Assembly: GCA_027625915.1 (NCBI GenBank) | Contig: JANTQA010000015.1 | Span: 7,221,001 to 7,285,000 of the forward strand | Direction of reading: 5' to 3' | From: Anaeramoeba flamelloides | Taxonomy: Eukaryota > Metamonada > Anaeramoebidae | DNA: 64,000 nucleotides | Shown here: in pieces, positions 41,917-54,536 of the stretch | Position numbering within the stretch: the first letter of the stretch is position 1 | Layout: every line of letters begins with the position of its first letter | The notes under the pieces: generated by a model | What the model was told of the DNA's origin: nothing | The model's database searches: none | What the model saw: the letters and a program-made list of their open reading frames with translations, nothing else | Translations under genes and position numbers: made by a program

Positions 41917-44900
41917 CTGATAATAAATTAAAAAAAAGTTGTAAATATAAAAGATCAATAATTTTGAATAATTTATTTTTAAGATTTAAGATTTGACTTA
42001 ATTATTTTTACAAATAAATAATAAAACAAAAAAGTAAAAATAAAAAAGTTATTTTTTCAATTGAAAAGATTAAAAATATTATTAAATATTTAAAAAATAA
42101 ATTAATTAAAAGATTATCAAAAAAAATTGAAAATTTAAAGTTTACGATTTATGATGTTAATAAAACTGATTTAAATCAAATTCAAAATTTTTATTTATAA
42201 AATATCACTCATTAGGATTCAGAATATGTTTAAGAATTGATTAATTAACTCTAACAAGAATAATATGGAATATATACAAAAATGATCAATTTTATTTATT
42301 CATAAAAATATAACTGAATGGGTATCTTTAAAATATACGATTTATTTTTATTTAATAAATGTTATCCAAGATTATTTCTTAGAATAATATATAAAGAAAT
42401 TGAACTTTGTTTTGAATTTATTCATAAACATCCAATTTTAATTTTGAAATAAATATGATACTTGTATTTCAGTATGAAATTTCTTCAATACATTACAATA
42501 AAATCAATTCAAATAATGGAAATTGAAAATGATAAAATCTAAATGTTAATGATTTTTACAACAATATTTGATTCAAACAGTTTTAAAATAATTAGAAAGA
42601 CAATAAAATAATTAATTTTAAATGAAATTATTAATTTTTTTTTATTATTAAATTATTATCAAGGAGAAGTACCTGATATATTCCAAGGAGATCACTTATC
42701 ACCTAGATTTTTTTTATTCTAATTTCACACCATCTTTTATTATAAATTATAACATTAACAAGTCATTGTAAAATTTTTTTGGATGATTTATTCTTAATTA
42801 TTAAAGTGAAAAAAAATTTAATTCAATCATAAATTAAATTCAATATATGAAATTATGAATTCTATTTGGATTTAATCTGATAAAGATCAAACAATTATTT
42901 CATAATATTTAAAAAAGATTGTACATTTAAGGTATTTATTTGGATAATATTCCACATTTAGTTTATAATTTGAAAAAAAATAATAAAATATCTTACAATT
43001 ACAAAAATATTATTTAATAATAATTTACAAAATAATAATTTGAAAATTAGATTATTTAAATCTTTTATTTTAATTCAATTAAAATTTGGATTATAATTAT
43101 TTAATAATTATCAAATAAAAACTTTAAATGATTTTTTATTCTTGAATTAATTTTTTTATTAATGAAATATTTTAAATAAACAGAAATGCACCAATTTTTA
43201 TTAACAAAACAGAATTTTAAATTGAAAATATTATAATTTCAGTAAATTATAATAAAATTAATTCAAAATATAAAATTAAAAAATTATCTCTTACTTATAA
43301 TGGAAAAATTAACAAAATTCAATGAAAAAAAAAACAAATAATAATATCAACTGGAATACAGAAGATTTAAAGCTAACTTAAAAAAGAAATTTATAAGTAC
43401 ATACACATATAATCAATCAATGAATTCTAAGAGCTGGAATGTATTTAGATTTTACAATATATATAAATCAAAGAATATTACTCATTTCTCCAGAATTTTG
43501 AAAACGCTTGACACTTCTACGGTACTTGAAAACACACCACAAAAATATTTCACAACAATGAAAAATCAAAATTTACTATTTATTAATAACTCAGTATTAT
43601 TCAAGTAATCTATTAAATTCAACAATTCTAGAATTTATTGCATTTATTAATTATTTAAATAGATATTATTATGTAATAAATAATAAATATAAATAATTTT
43701 TGCACTTGATTTTTTAAAAGATAAAAAATGGCAATTAATCTAAAATATTCATTATTTTTTATCCATATTTCCTTCATATAAATATGAGAGATTAATATTT
43801 CAAAATAAATTAAAAGAAATAAATCCCATAGAATTCATTTTAAAACAATGACAGTTTGAAATTATTTCCATTTGATTAAAAATTGGTTTAGTCGATGATT
43901 ATATATGATTAATTTTCTGAAAGAAAAATTTATTAAAAGTATAATTTTATGCAATATTATAGAGCGACCAGGTTTTTATTTTTTAATTCAAGAAATAAAA
44001 AGAAAATTTATGGATTTATTTTACATTAAATAAATTTTGAAAAATCAATCCCAAAGAACAATTTTCGGGGTTTTTCTATTTTATTAGGTAATTATATTTA
44101 TTTTCAAAACAGAAATTTTGATCAATGCCAAAAATAGTTTTTATTTCTCAAATTGAAAAAAAAAAAAAGATTAATTGTGTCCAGAGTGTATTTTACACTT
44201 CTTCAATAATAATAATATGAAAAAAAAAATAAAATATTTTCTCGAGAATATGACAATTCCAAACATGATATTCTTGCAAAATTTTCTTTTTTAACTTCTT
44301 CTGATGATTATTGGTGTTATTTGGGGAAAAAAATTGAATAAAAAATTGAAAAAGAAAATTTGATTAAAAATCCTTTAACAAAAAAAAACTGAATTTTTTA
44401 TTTGTACCTTTTAGATTTTATTCTTTTATAGTTTTCTTAATTGTCAATTTTCAAAGTTTTATCAAAAGAACCAGTTCGGTTAATAATTATCACCATTCAA
44501 GAACTGAATATTTGATAATATAAGCCACTAAGAACATAAATTCTCATTTTTTTTTTTTTTTTCTCAAGTAAAACTAAGATCATTGACAAAAGTAAAGTGA
44601 TCTTAAATATGAAGAAATGTTCCAACACAAAGCTGATTACATTATTATTATTTCTTTATACACTTTTTAAATTAATCTTGGAAGTTTCTGTTTATAAATA
44701 ATAACATTTTGGGTTAACAACGGTTTGAAGTCCAGATAAACTCAAATAAAATATTTGCAATTATAATCATTATTATTCATTGGTTTAGTTTTGGTTTTTT
44801 GTCTAAAAATTCTATAATTTACAGTCCATCGTTACTCTTTTAAAAAAAAAAAACATATTAAAGAGTAAATTTGATTATTGTTGATTGTTTTCAAACCTTA

Positions 44901-45587
44901 AACAATACTATTTGAGTGAAAATGTAAACAATAATAAACTTTGATCTTTTTGTTATTAATTTTTCAGTTGCATTAAAATTTATAATAATAATAAAATAAT
45001 CTCATTTCGTAAATATATTTTCTTAATGTTTTCATTAAAAGTTGGTAAAAATGAGATGAATAAACAATTTAAAATTGAAAGAAAAAAATGTATTTCTTGT
45101 GTTCTCTTACTATTTGTGTATGGAATAACTTGTATTTGTTGCATTTTTGTTTTTTTTTTTTAAATCCGAAAAAAATATCATGAAGTTGAATATTTATCAA
45201 TTTGTTTGCATTTTCTTAAATCATGGAAAATTAACATTCAGATTCAACTTTAAAATAGATTTTTTTTTTTGAAACACATTTTTTTCACAAGTTCATATTT
45301 CAAATTGAAAATTAAATCAAATTGTAAAAAAATGATTTTAATTAGAGATATCTTTGTACTTATGAACTAGATTGTTATTATATTAGGATGTGTGTATTAT
45401 TGATCATCAATTTTGTGAGAATATGGATGATTTTCAAACATTTATCTTCTTGTGAAGATGTTCATTATATTTTTTCCTTGATTTTTTTTTTGTTATAGAT
45501 TGTTATTTCTAAATAATTTCAAATTTTGAGTATTTTTTCAAAGAAAAACCAAAAAACTAAAATGAAAATTAAGAAAGAAAAAATTAC

Positions 45588-45603
45588 CTTTTGATACATC
45601 CCA
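45588..45603 (-). CDS. Copy C exon 4: 16-nt microexon
   Basis: TGGGATGTATCAAAAG between AAAAAG and GTAATT, encoding WDVSK plus one base. Substitutions relative to B keep length and phase. Confidence 0.77.
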
Positions 45604-45728
45604 CTTTTTATAATAAATATAATATAATTTAAATAAAATTTAAGTTAAATGAAATGGTATTTTTTTTTTTTTTTTAGTTTTTTGTAAAATAAAAAAGAAA
45701 TAATAAGAAAATATTTTAAAAATCTTAC

Positions 45729-45776
45729 AATTTGGTATTTTATTTTTTGGTTAAAAATTTGCTTGTCTAGGGTTTT
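45729..45776 (-). CDS. Copy C exon 3: beta 2-3
   Basis: 48 nt encoding KTLDKQIFNQKIKYQI, between TTTAAAG and GTAAGA. Confidence 0.82.
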
Positions 45777-45920
45777 CTTTAAATATGTTTTTTATTTGTT
45801 ACATTAAAAATTATAATTAAAATATGATTTGAATAAAATTTAATTAATTTATTTGCTTGAAGAAATACTATATTTATATTTAAAAAAAAATATGTAATTA
45901 ATTGAAAAAAATTTTTTTAC

Positions 45921-45971
45921 AATATCTACGCCGGTTACTGTATATAATTCTTCTTCAAAACGGTTTTCAGT
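45921..45971 (-). CDS. Copy C exon 2: switch I
   Basis: 51 nt encoding TENRFEEELYTVTGVDI, the closest of the copies to a Rab effector loop; the Thr is shifted by one place relative to STIG. Confidence 0.83.
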
Positions 45972-46239
45972 CTATAAATTAATTTTTAGTTTAAATATTA
46001 GTAAATAATTGTAATAAAAAGTGGGGAATAAGGATATTGGTTTCTAAAAAAATGAAAATGAATTAAATTTGTTGAAATTAATAATATTTTTATTTTATTT
46101 TTTTATTTGAATAGAAAATAAAGAAAAGATTAAAAAAATCCTTTTTTGGTTATTTATCTAGATTTTTTCAACTATTTTTTAAAAATAAAAAAAATATTTT
46201 TATTTTGAATTATTTTTTTTTTTTGATATTGTGGTAGTG

Positions 46240-47960
46240 AGGATTTTTTAATTCCTCTTGTTTATTTTTTTTATTTTTTTTTTTAATTTGAAAGAATAGA
46301 GTAAAATCTTTGATTTTTACTAAATTCTTATGAATTAGAAAAAACTTCTGGTTAGTTTTTTTTTAATTTTTATTTTTATTTTAAAAACCATTTTATTTTA
46401 TAAACAAAGGTAAAAATTAAACAAAAATGTTGTTAGGTTATCTATAATTTAAAAGAATTTGGTAAAATCCTATTTTTTTACTCTATTCTTTTGAATTCTG
46501 GAAAACCTAGGCATTTAACAGTACTTGTAGGTACTCTATAGAACTAATAGTCACAACTGTTTATTTATATTGTTATTAAACCATATAATGTTTAAATATT
46601 CTTGAACTTTCCATACAGAGATATTTATTATTAAATTTTCTCTAAATTGATTTAGATTCACATTTAATAATTTTAAGTTATCTATTTCACAGGTAATATT
46701 TTCATTATCTTTTTTTGAAAACTATAATTTTTCTGATATAAGTTCAAAACCCAGCATTTCTATTTTATTTTCTTTGAGTTTATATCTTTTTTTTATAAAT
46801 TGAAATTATTACATGGTCTATTTTTAATTCAGTTTTAAAAATTATTCTTATAGAATGTGGATTAATTTTTGAAAAATTATGTGATTTTTTTTATTTATCC
46901 AAACATCAATCGTGTTAAAATCTTTTTGAATTAGATTTAAAGATAACTAATCAATAGAATAATTGAACCCATGTATAATGATTTGAAAATTGATAATTTT
47001 ACATTATTAGCTAAATTTTGCTGTTTAAAAATTATCTTTTACGTTTTTTTAAAGTTGTGTTATAAATGTTTCTCTTTTTCCAAACAAATTCTTAAATATT
47101 TTATTTCAGATATTTGGTTTGATTTTAAGGTTTTGTCAATATCTGGGTTCATTCCAAATTCTTGGATAATGTTATAAATTATTATTAATTTTTTGTCAAT
47201 TTCTGGAATAGCACCTCAGATTATTAAAATTAAGTAATCTGCAAACAGTTGAACAAGACGAACTAGATCTTTTATGTATTCAATTATAAAATGATTAATA
47301 AATCCAAAAATTAAAGGTGAAAAGAGAATAGTTTTTCATGTAAAAATTTCTATTCCTTCTTTTTTATAATATTTTTGCAAACAAATTTTTATTTTTTCAT
47401 TTTTAATATATTTATTGAGAGCATGATGAACTAGTATATGACTAATTGTATCAAAGCATTTTTTAATATCAATTGTAACAATAAAAAATTCTTTATTTTT
47501 ATATTTTTTTTTGTGTTTTTTTAGTTCATCAAGTAAAATCAAAAAACAGCAATTCTTGTATCTAATTGTTTTTTTCTTTTGAAACCGAATATAGAACCTC
47601 ATATTTGATTCCAAGAGTCATTGGTTCATTTATAAATCAGTTTTAGGAAAAATATTACCAAAGTATTATTAATTGATATTGGCTTATAATTTTTAGGAAT
47701 ATTGATCTATGACTTTATTGAGAAATTAAATATTTCTTTCTTTGATAAAATTTGATTATTTCTTCGTTTGGATTATCAACACAATGTAAAAAATATTCTT
47801 TGAACATTTTGTAAAAAAAAGAAGATATTGTTTTTCATTTTGTTTTTTTAGGTTCCAATTTTTTGAATTGTATTTTATCAAAATCTTGAACTGATTTCTT
47901 TTTTTGATATTTTATTAAAAATATTTTTCTTTTTGTACCAACTATTAAAATTCTTACTAG
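46240..47960 (-). mobile_element. LINE (non-LTR retrotransposon), decayed, copy C
   Basis: Best-preserved part at 47,336-47,614 on the minus strand: FFIVTIDIKKCFDTISHILV is reverse transcriptase motif A, followed after a stop by LVRLVQLFADYLILI in the YADD position and EIKYL. It shares position, internal P palindrome (46,262-46,530) and flanks with the B copy, so it was duplicated with the module, not inserted twice. Confidence 0.78.
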
Positions 47961-47964
47961 GTCC

Positions 47965-48062
47965 AAGATCGATCAGCTAAGAATCAAAATAACAAGTTAC
48001 CACACACGATACAAGATAATCTTTTTTTTATATTTCAAAGGATTCTAAACTTTAATGATAAA
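47965..48062. repeat. Single arm of a family F element (C copy)
   Basis: Duplicate of 32,465-32,573, ending TCTAAACTTTAATGATAAAT. Confidence 0.6.
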
Positions 48063-48080
48063 TAAAAAAAGTAATTTTTT

Positions 48081-48914
48081 TTTTTTTTTTTTTTATTGTA
48101 ATTTAAGGGAGGAGTTTAGAATTCCTCTTGTTTGCCCGAATTCCTAAACTTGAATTTAGAAATCGTATAATAGATTCAAACATAGTCTTATTATCTACTA
48201 AAGCTAATAAAGATATTGAATCTTGTTTATTAATAATATTATAAATATTATTATTATTTAAAATAAGTGAAAAATTATTTTTTTCTAATTCAGAAATCCA
48301 GATTTTCCGATTATTTTCATAGGCTGGGCAGTTCCAGAGAAAATGATCCAAATCTTCAATGATATCCAAATCTTTATTTATTTTACACAATTGACAAAAT
48401 TGTGATTTATTTTTGTTCATAAAATAAGAATATCTATTAAGATAATTTGTATAATTTCTTAACTTTAGAATAGAAGTTGAACCCTTCCATTTTAAATATT
48501 TTTGCTGTTTGTTAATATTTCCCTGTATCAAAATTATTTTCAAATACTTTTGTACTTTCCAACTTGGACTATTTTTTTAATTGATTAATTCTATAAACTT
48601 CGAGTTCAGATTCTAATTCTTTTAAATTTCGAGCTTTCCAATTAATGTTTTCTGTTTCTTTTTCTCTGAAGGGGAGAAGATTTATTAATTTATCAAATCC
48701 CAAAATTTTTAATTTTTGAATTAATTTGAATTTTCTTTTTGTAAATTGTGATTCTTGCCAAATCAATTTTTGCTTCAGTTTTATAGATAAGTCTTGGGGA
48801 ATGTGGGTTTATTAAAAGCGATTCTGTGATTTTCTTATTAATCCAAATATCAATTTTTTTGAAATCAGATTCTGTAAAGTCAAATATCTCCAACCCATAT
48901 AATAGTTGACTATG
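48081..48914 (-). mobile_element. 5'-truncated LINE insertion with target duplication
   Basis: An 834-bp insert flanked by the 18-bp repeat TAAAAAAAGTAATTTTTT (48,063-48,080 and 48,915-48,932); copy B at 32,575-32,600 has the single empty site. Poly(A) appears as T's at 48,081-48,094. The minus strand encodes the LINE C-terminal part: EIFDFTESDFKKIDIWINKK, then a zinc-binding domain FCQLCKINKD..DHFLWNCPAYENNRKIW (C-x2-C..H-x4-C) and RFLNSSLGIRANKRNSKLLP. Few breaks, hence young. Confidence 0.9.
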
Positions 48915-49508
48915 TAAAAAAAGTAATTTTTTTAAAATAGAAGAAACGGTAATAGAAACAATTTGATTTCAGTTTCTATCCAAAAAATTCAATAATTGAA
49001 CAAAATTGATTCGTAATACAAAAAATAATTCAGTTGTTTAATCTGGACATCTAATAATTTGATCTTGATAAAAAGAAAATAAAAAAAATAAAGTTTGATT
49101 ATTTGGGTTGTAATTCAAGCACTACATCCGTTCTGACCAGATAGAAAAAATTTATAAGACATAGAGACTAATTGTCTATTATCAGTTAGTCCTTTATGAA
49201 ATAGAAATTTCAATTTCATAAAAATCAAAGTAAAAATTTCAATTTCTCTTGGATCAAAAGAAAAAGGTTTTTTTGGAATAAACAATCACAAAAATTGAAT
49301 TTCAAATTAAAAAAAAATCACAAAAATTTGTAATTCATCACAGAAACTTTAAAGTACTTATCGTTTTTGTCAATTAAATTGTTTAAACATTTGATTTTTT
49401 TCTATTTTGGAAATTGAGGATCCAAATTAATGAAAGTTTTTTTTATAAATTTGTTTGCCAAAATCAACAACCAAAATTTGGATAAATGAATTTTTTTTTC
49501 TTCTTTTT

Positions 49509-50208
49509 TTAAGGTCGAGTCATTACGGTGAAATTTTTTTTATCTGAAATGGAAAAAAACTTTTTAGTAATTTTTATGAGGACCTAACACCAATTAAAAA
49601 CCAACCAACCTATGATGTAGGATCGATCTCCAAAAATCAACAACCAAAGTCGAGGCAATTTTTAGAAAAAAGCACCAAAGATCGACACTCTATCTCCAAT
49701 TAGAATGGTTAGAATATACAATTTTGAAAACAATTCTGTCAGTTTTGAAGTATTGCTCTTTGGCGATTTTTGAGATCTCGAAGGTTTTTTTTTTCTTTTT
49801 TTCATTTTTTAAATTAGTTCTTTTTAGCAAAAGAATATTACATAATCCTTACTTGGTCAAATATAGAGCGTTACAAAATAACCACAAATCAGATTAAATC
49901 GAATTAATTTGATTGTGAACTTCAAGAAAGCAATTTGTTTTAAATTTAAGAAATTATACAATTTTGAAATATAAAATGAGAAAAGATGAATTTTTTTTTT
50001 CAAATTTTGATTTTTTGAAATTGGGAAACTCTTTTAAACTTATTTTTATTTGTTGAATTTTTTGTTAAAGAGATCCAATGAAATTTTTTTTTTGTTATTT
50101 GAATTTTGTCAACCAAAAGAAGGTCAATTTCACAATACACTTTTTGGGTCTCAAGTTCATCCCTTGAGTCTGGAACAAATTCACAATAAATCGTGTATAG
50201 ACCCTTAA
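49509..50208 (-). mobile_element. TTAA-flanked element, family R (copy 3, inverted)
   Basis: TTAA at both ends; the left end here (GGTCGAGTCATTACGGTGAAA) is the right end of copy 1. It retains the internal hairpin arms (AGCACCAAAGATCGACAC and GCTCTTTGGCGATTTTT). 700 bp. It lies in intron 1 of copy C and is absent from B at this place. Confidence 0.7.
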
Positions 50209-50214
50209 AGGTAA

Positions 50215-50720
50215 ATTCTTCGAAAACCTTTCATACATAACCTCCAACCCAATTTGTTTTGATATTATCAATTCAGCTTTTGAGAGAAACTATTCAAACA
50301 AAAAAAAAATTATCGAGTAATACAGCAGAAAAAATCTGAAGTATGTTCGATATTGGAGATCCTGTTCCAAAAACAAAATGAGTAAATACTCTCATCTTAA
50401 TTATGGTAGTGGAAATCAATTCAAGAAAATAAACCAAAATCACAAAAACAAAATCACAACGCCTTTGTCATAATTAATCTGATTTAAAGAGACAATAGAA
50501 CAATTCATGAGACTCCAATGTCAAAACTTATATGTAAATATGATCTTGACAAGTTTGAGTTTTTTATTGAGAATTTTTGGAATGATGAGTGTTTTCAATG
50601 GCTCCAAAATCGAGATTATTCTTCTTTTTCATTCTTCACTTTTCTTCACAAGTTGATTGAGTTTGAGTATCTCAAAATTGTTTCTTTATTTTTCATTGAA
50701 AAAATGAACAGAAAAATGTT
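50215..50720 (+). repeat. Left arm of inverted repeat around exon 1, copy C
   Basis: Pairs with 52,790-53,100 and, after an interruption, 54,355-54,530. It contains MSKYSHLNYGSGNQFKK (from 50,379), a small frame also conserved in module B. Confidence 0.6.
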
Positions 50721-50901
50721 TTTTGATCCAAAATTGGTGAATATTTTAAAAGATCATTCATTTACATTTTTATATGAGATCGAACAAATTGTGCCCAGAC
50801 AATTTGGTGAATTTAAAACTTCGTCGTTAAAATTTTATTGCTTTAAAAGAAACTTTACGAACCAATTTATGGTTTTGTATCTAACAAGCAAACATTTTTG
50901 A
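50518..50901 (+). CDS. Putative BACK-like helical protein fragment, C copy
   Basis: 127 codons. The N-terminal part (YDLDKFEFFIENFWNDECFQ, WLQNRDYSSFSFFTFLHKL, FEYLKIVSLFFIEKMN) has the amphipathic helix pairs seen in BACK regions that follow BTB domains; that reading is inference from pattern, not a match I can prove. It ends KHF-stop where the B homologue reads on through IENQF, so this end may be truncated. Inverted partial copies lie at about 35,290-35,480 and 52,722-52,990. It lies antisense within intron 1 of copy C. It may be an exon or fragment captured by duplication. Confidence 0.4.
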   Translation: MSKLICKYDLDKFEFFIENFWNDECFQWLQNRDYSSFSFFTFLHKLIEFEYLKIVSLFFIEKMNRKMFFDPKLVNILKDHSFTFLYEIEQIVPRQFGEFKTSSLKFYCFKRNFTNQFMVLYLTSKHF

Positions 50902-51033
50902 ATTGAAAATCAATTTCTAGGTCTTAGAAATTTTCATGGTTGGGTTGGAACAGCTGAAATCAATTGAACCCAACTTTAACCTTATATCAGTTATTGATAA
51001 AAAAAATCATGAAAAATGATTTGATCATAAGTA

Positions 51034-52073
51034 CAGTTTGTTCAATAACCAGTGTTTAATTCAATAACTATTTTTTTTTAAACTTTTACTTCTGGTTTTT
51101 TCAAAAAAGTGTTTATAAATGTTGTTTTCCAACTTTTTTGATTTTGTTTTCTTTTTTAATCTATTGTTGAAATCAAAAGTTTTCAAGAGTGTCATTATTT
51201 TTAACAGGGAAGTCTGTCTTGACAATAATATTGTCATTCTCTAAGTCATAAAAGAAATTTTATTTCAAAGTTTCAATGAAATATTTTTTCTTCTTTTGAA
51301 TGAAAAATGAAAGATCTTGATATAGTCAATGAAAATTGATCTTTTTAGAGGTTTAATTTGCTCTCACTATGAAAATTGTTGAAAAAGAATTGATTTTTAA
51401 ATAATTTGGTCATTGAGCATGTTCTTGTCTAATTTTAATCAAATAAAATATCGGCTAATTAACTTTTGATTTAATATGAAATATTGCTTCACTGAGGATT
51501 TGTATCTCATCCAATATAGCCAAAAAAAGAATGAAATAAATAAATAAAGTCATTCAATTCCAAGATATGATTTGAAGACTATTGACTTAAAGGCAAAAAG
51601 AAAATTGAAATGAATTTTTTTTCTTTTCTTTTTCAAAAAACAATGAAAAATTTCTATCTCATTTTTACAACATGTCGAGATCCCAGCAAAAAAGTTTTTT
51701 GAGAAACTCATTTGATCCTTTTTATTGTTTTTTTTTTGTATTTATTGAAATTGAAAGATTTGGTTTTTGTGAATTTTGGTGTTGGTTAGTTCAAAATTTG
51801 GTTGAATTAGATCTCTTTTATCAGTAGATTGGTCTTGAAGGTTGTAAAAAAACACTTCGATAATATGATCTATTGTTAAATATTGGTTAATTTGAAAGTA
51901 TAGTTATACTTGACTGTATTTTTTTATTGAACACAAACCAAAAACCAAAAACCAAAGCTATTGAAAAAATAAACACATTTAAAAAAAAAAAACAGAAGTT
52001 ATTTCAAAAAAATAATATAAGTAATTTTGAAAAACACAAAAAAGGATGACGACACGGGTTATTGAACAAACTG
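51034..52073. mobile_element. TA-flanked TIR element, CAGT family (copy 2)
   Basis: 1,040 bp. The left end is CAGTTTGTTCAATAACCAGT; the right end, inverse complemented, CAGTTTGTTCAATAACCCGT. TA on both sides; module B (34,568-34,575, GAGTAATTGTTTG) is the empty site with a single TA. The interior has no transposase frame. Shares AATAACCCGTGT with the element at 4,270. Confidence 0.88.
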
Positions 52074-52149
52074 TAATTTGGAAAAAAGAATTAAAACAGG
52101 ACAGATAAAAAAAAAAGATAAAAATGTTTGTTAAAATGAATTAATTTAC

Positions 52150-52425
52150 AAATCGGGTCAAAAATTGTGGTGAATAAGAAAATCTGTCTCCAAATATAAT
52201 TGACTTCCAAGTATACTTACCATTATGTCCCCAGTTATTCAGCTCTGAGTCACAAAATTTAAGCCATAGTTCTTCTTGTATTTCTTTTTTTTCTTCTTTT
52301 GAAAGAGAAGAAATTGATCTATTCTTGTATTGTTCCAAAATTTTTGATTCAGTTGATTCGTTTTCTGATGTTATGACTTGCTTTTCTGATGTTTGGTTTT
52401 TGGTTTTTTGGTTTTTGTTTCCCAT
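52150..52425 (-). CDS. Copy C exon 1: N-terminus and degenerate P-loop
   Basis: 92 codons from MGNKNQKTKNQTSEKQ to FLTRF|GTAAAT. The P-loop position reads GDRFSYSPQFLTRF: Gly to Tyr, Lys to Ser, Ser/Thr to Pro. Confidence 0.82.
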
Positions 52426-52563
52426 ATGGATAAAAACTAAGATTTTATTTAGAATCTTCTTTTCTGGTCAAAAGTAAAAAAATCTCAAAAAGTAAAGAGA
52501 AAAAATGAATCAAAAAGTATTTAGAATTTTGTTTTTTTCAAATCACTTCTTTTTTGGAAAATG
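52426..52563 (-). promoter_or_regulatory. Conserved promoter/5' leader, copy C
   Basis: Same conserved block as copies A and B, including ACTTTTGACCAGAAAAGAA. Confidence 0.5.
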
Positions 52564-52721
52564 ATTCAAACCCAATTAAAAAGCACAAATATTGTAAAAA
52601 TAGTTGTTTGTTCTTTAAATAATAATTTCTAATTGTTTTTCAAATTTCAGAGAGTTTGGAAAATTTAACTACAACCTTGATAATTCACAAAAAAGTCTAA
52701 AAAGATTATTCTTCAATCACC

Positions 52722-53100
52722 TTAAATATTTGCCCTATGATAATCAAAATAGCTTTTAATTTGAATCAAAAAAGCATTTTTTTGTTCATTATTCATTTTT
52801 TCAATGAAAAATGAACAAAAAATAACAGACAACTCAAACTTGAGGATTCTTAAGAAGAAAAGTGAAGAATGAAAAAGTAAAATAATCTCGATTTTGGAGC
52901 CATTGAAAGCACTCATCGTTCCAAAAATTCTCAATAAAAAACTCAAAGGTGAAAAGATCCTATTTGCAATGGGTTTTGACATTGGGTTTCTTGAATTGTT
53001 CTATTGTCTCTTTAAATCAGATTAATTATGTCAAAGGGTTTGTGATTTGGTTTTTTATGATTTTCTTTTTGTTTTTTCTCGAATTGATTTCAACCATTAT
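52722..53100 (-). pseudogene. Inverted remnant of the BACK-like fragment and right arm, copy C
   Basis: Minus-strand sequence matches 50,379-50,720 inversely; a chance mixture of frames leaves 86 codons open (52,982-52,722) with FNGSKIEII and FFIEKMN. Too broken to be a gene. Confidence 0.5.
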
Positions 53101-53104
53101 TAAG

Positions 53105-54345
53105 GATCAATTGACTCTTATTTATTTTTATTCCCAAAGGTAATAGAGTAATTATTTACACAATTATCTAATTAAACCCGATACCTGACTACATTTATCA
53201 ACTTTAGAGAGATGAGTTATCATTTTTAAAAGATTTGATTTTTCCCAATGAAATTTTGAGTAAAAAAGATCTGATCCTTTTTTATTGTATTTTTGGATCA
53301 AATTAGAAAAACGAAAATTTGCAAAAAAAATTTTTTTTTAAAGAAATCTCGTTTTTAGTAATTTCTGAAGTGTCTGCATGAACAAATAACCATTGAAAAT
53401 TTAAATTTAAACTTATTTAAAAAATATCAAAGAAATAATATAACAAATATTTGAACCCTTGAAGATCTAAAAAAATTGATCATCTATTTTGTTCACAAAA
53501 TATTTAATTTAATTTCTTGAAATTTAAAAGATTTGGAAATTTTCTTTTTCAAATATCAAGAGTATATTTAAGGAACTATTATTATTATAATCTGTTGATA
53601 ATATCTATTTTTTTTTTTATTATTAGATTTATTTGTTTGAATTTGTTTTATTTGTTTGAAAATCTTTGAAAAATTGAGAAAAAATGGTAAAGGCTATTGA
53701 TAGATTTAGTCTTTGAATTGTTAATAACTCACTGAAAGAATAAAAATTGGGTTTTTAAATATTGATTATAAATAATCAAATTAAAAAGTATTTCTTTAGA
53801 TTATAAGTTGAATTTTCAAGGTTTTAAAAAAGTATTTTGGGAGAATTTTTAATTTGATTTTTTGATCCTTTATCTCGGATTTTTTGATTCAATAAAAATA
53901 AAAAATTAATTTGAACTGTTCTTTGAACCAAAAAAATTATTTTTTTAAAAAAGTTTAAAATATTTATTGTATTTTTTTGAAATTAAGTAGATTTTTTAAA
54001 CTTAGTTATTTTATAACTTAGTGGTTTTATTTTTTCGAAAGTGTATTTTTGAGCACTTCCTTTACAGACTATAATATTACAATCTTCTTTCAAAGAAAAT
54101 AATTTTTTTTTAAATAATTCAGAAATAAATTGGATTTAGACCTTTTCAACAATACGAAAAATGGGATCAAACTTTTAAAAACAAGAATTCCTTTCGGAAA
54201 ATAGCTTTAAAAGTAAGTTTGGTTTTGTAAGGAAATATGATTTTTACTTTGTTTTTCAATTTCGAGATCTTGGAAAATTTTTATGAATTGGCTCTTAAAT
54301 TTACTACAAGATTTTTTTTTGTTTACTAATCCCTAAAGGTAGTAT
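53105..54345. repeat. Duplicated 1.25-kb spacer, copy 2
   Basis: Counterpart of 19,063-20,330. It interrupts the right arm of the palindrome in module C. No gene seen. Confidence 0.65.
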
Positions 54346-54536
54346 ATTTACTCTCTTTGTTTTTGGAACACAACCCCCCAAATATTAGAAACACTTTGTT
54401 TATTTTTGATTCTTTTTTGATTAAATTTTTTTTGTTTGCTTCATTTCTCTCAAAAGCTGAATTGATGATATCAAAACAAATTGGGTTGGAGGTGATATGT
54501 GAAAGGTAATTGAAAGAATTTTTTATTTAAGGCACT

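Larger units (their letters stand above)
39113..52425 (-). pseudogene. Pseudo-Rab GTPase-tandem BTB fusion, copy C (7 exons, one frameshift)
   Basis: Same seven-exon layout: 52425-52150, 45971-45921, 45776-45729, 45603-45588, 41916-41877, 41714-41528, 39963-39113. Exons 1-6 are open and in phase. GTPase wording: WKSIIFGDRFSYSPQFLTRF, TENRFEEELYTVTGVDI, WDVSKGDERFRELNKLYF, ILVGHSIFDK. In exon 7, near 39,320-39,326, a T run has 6 T's where A, B and D have 7; this shifts the frame inside BTB2 and truncates the product after SIEEKI. The rest downstream remains conserved in the other frame, so the change is recent or a homopolymer sequencing error. Intron 1 has grown to 6.2 kb through insertions. 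Confidence 0.75.
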
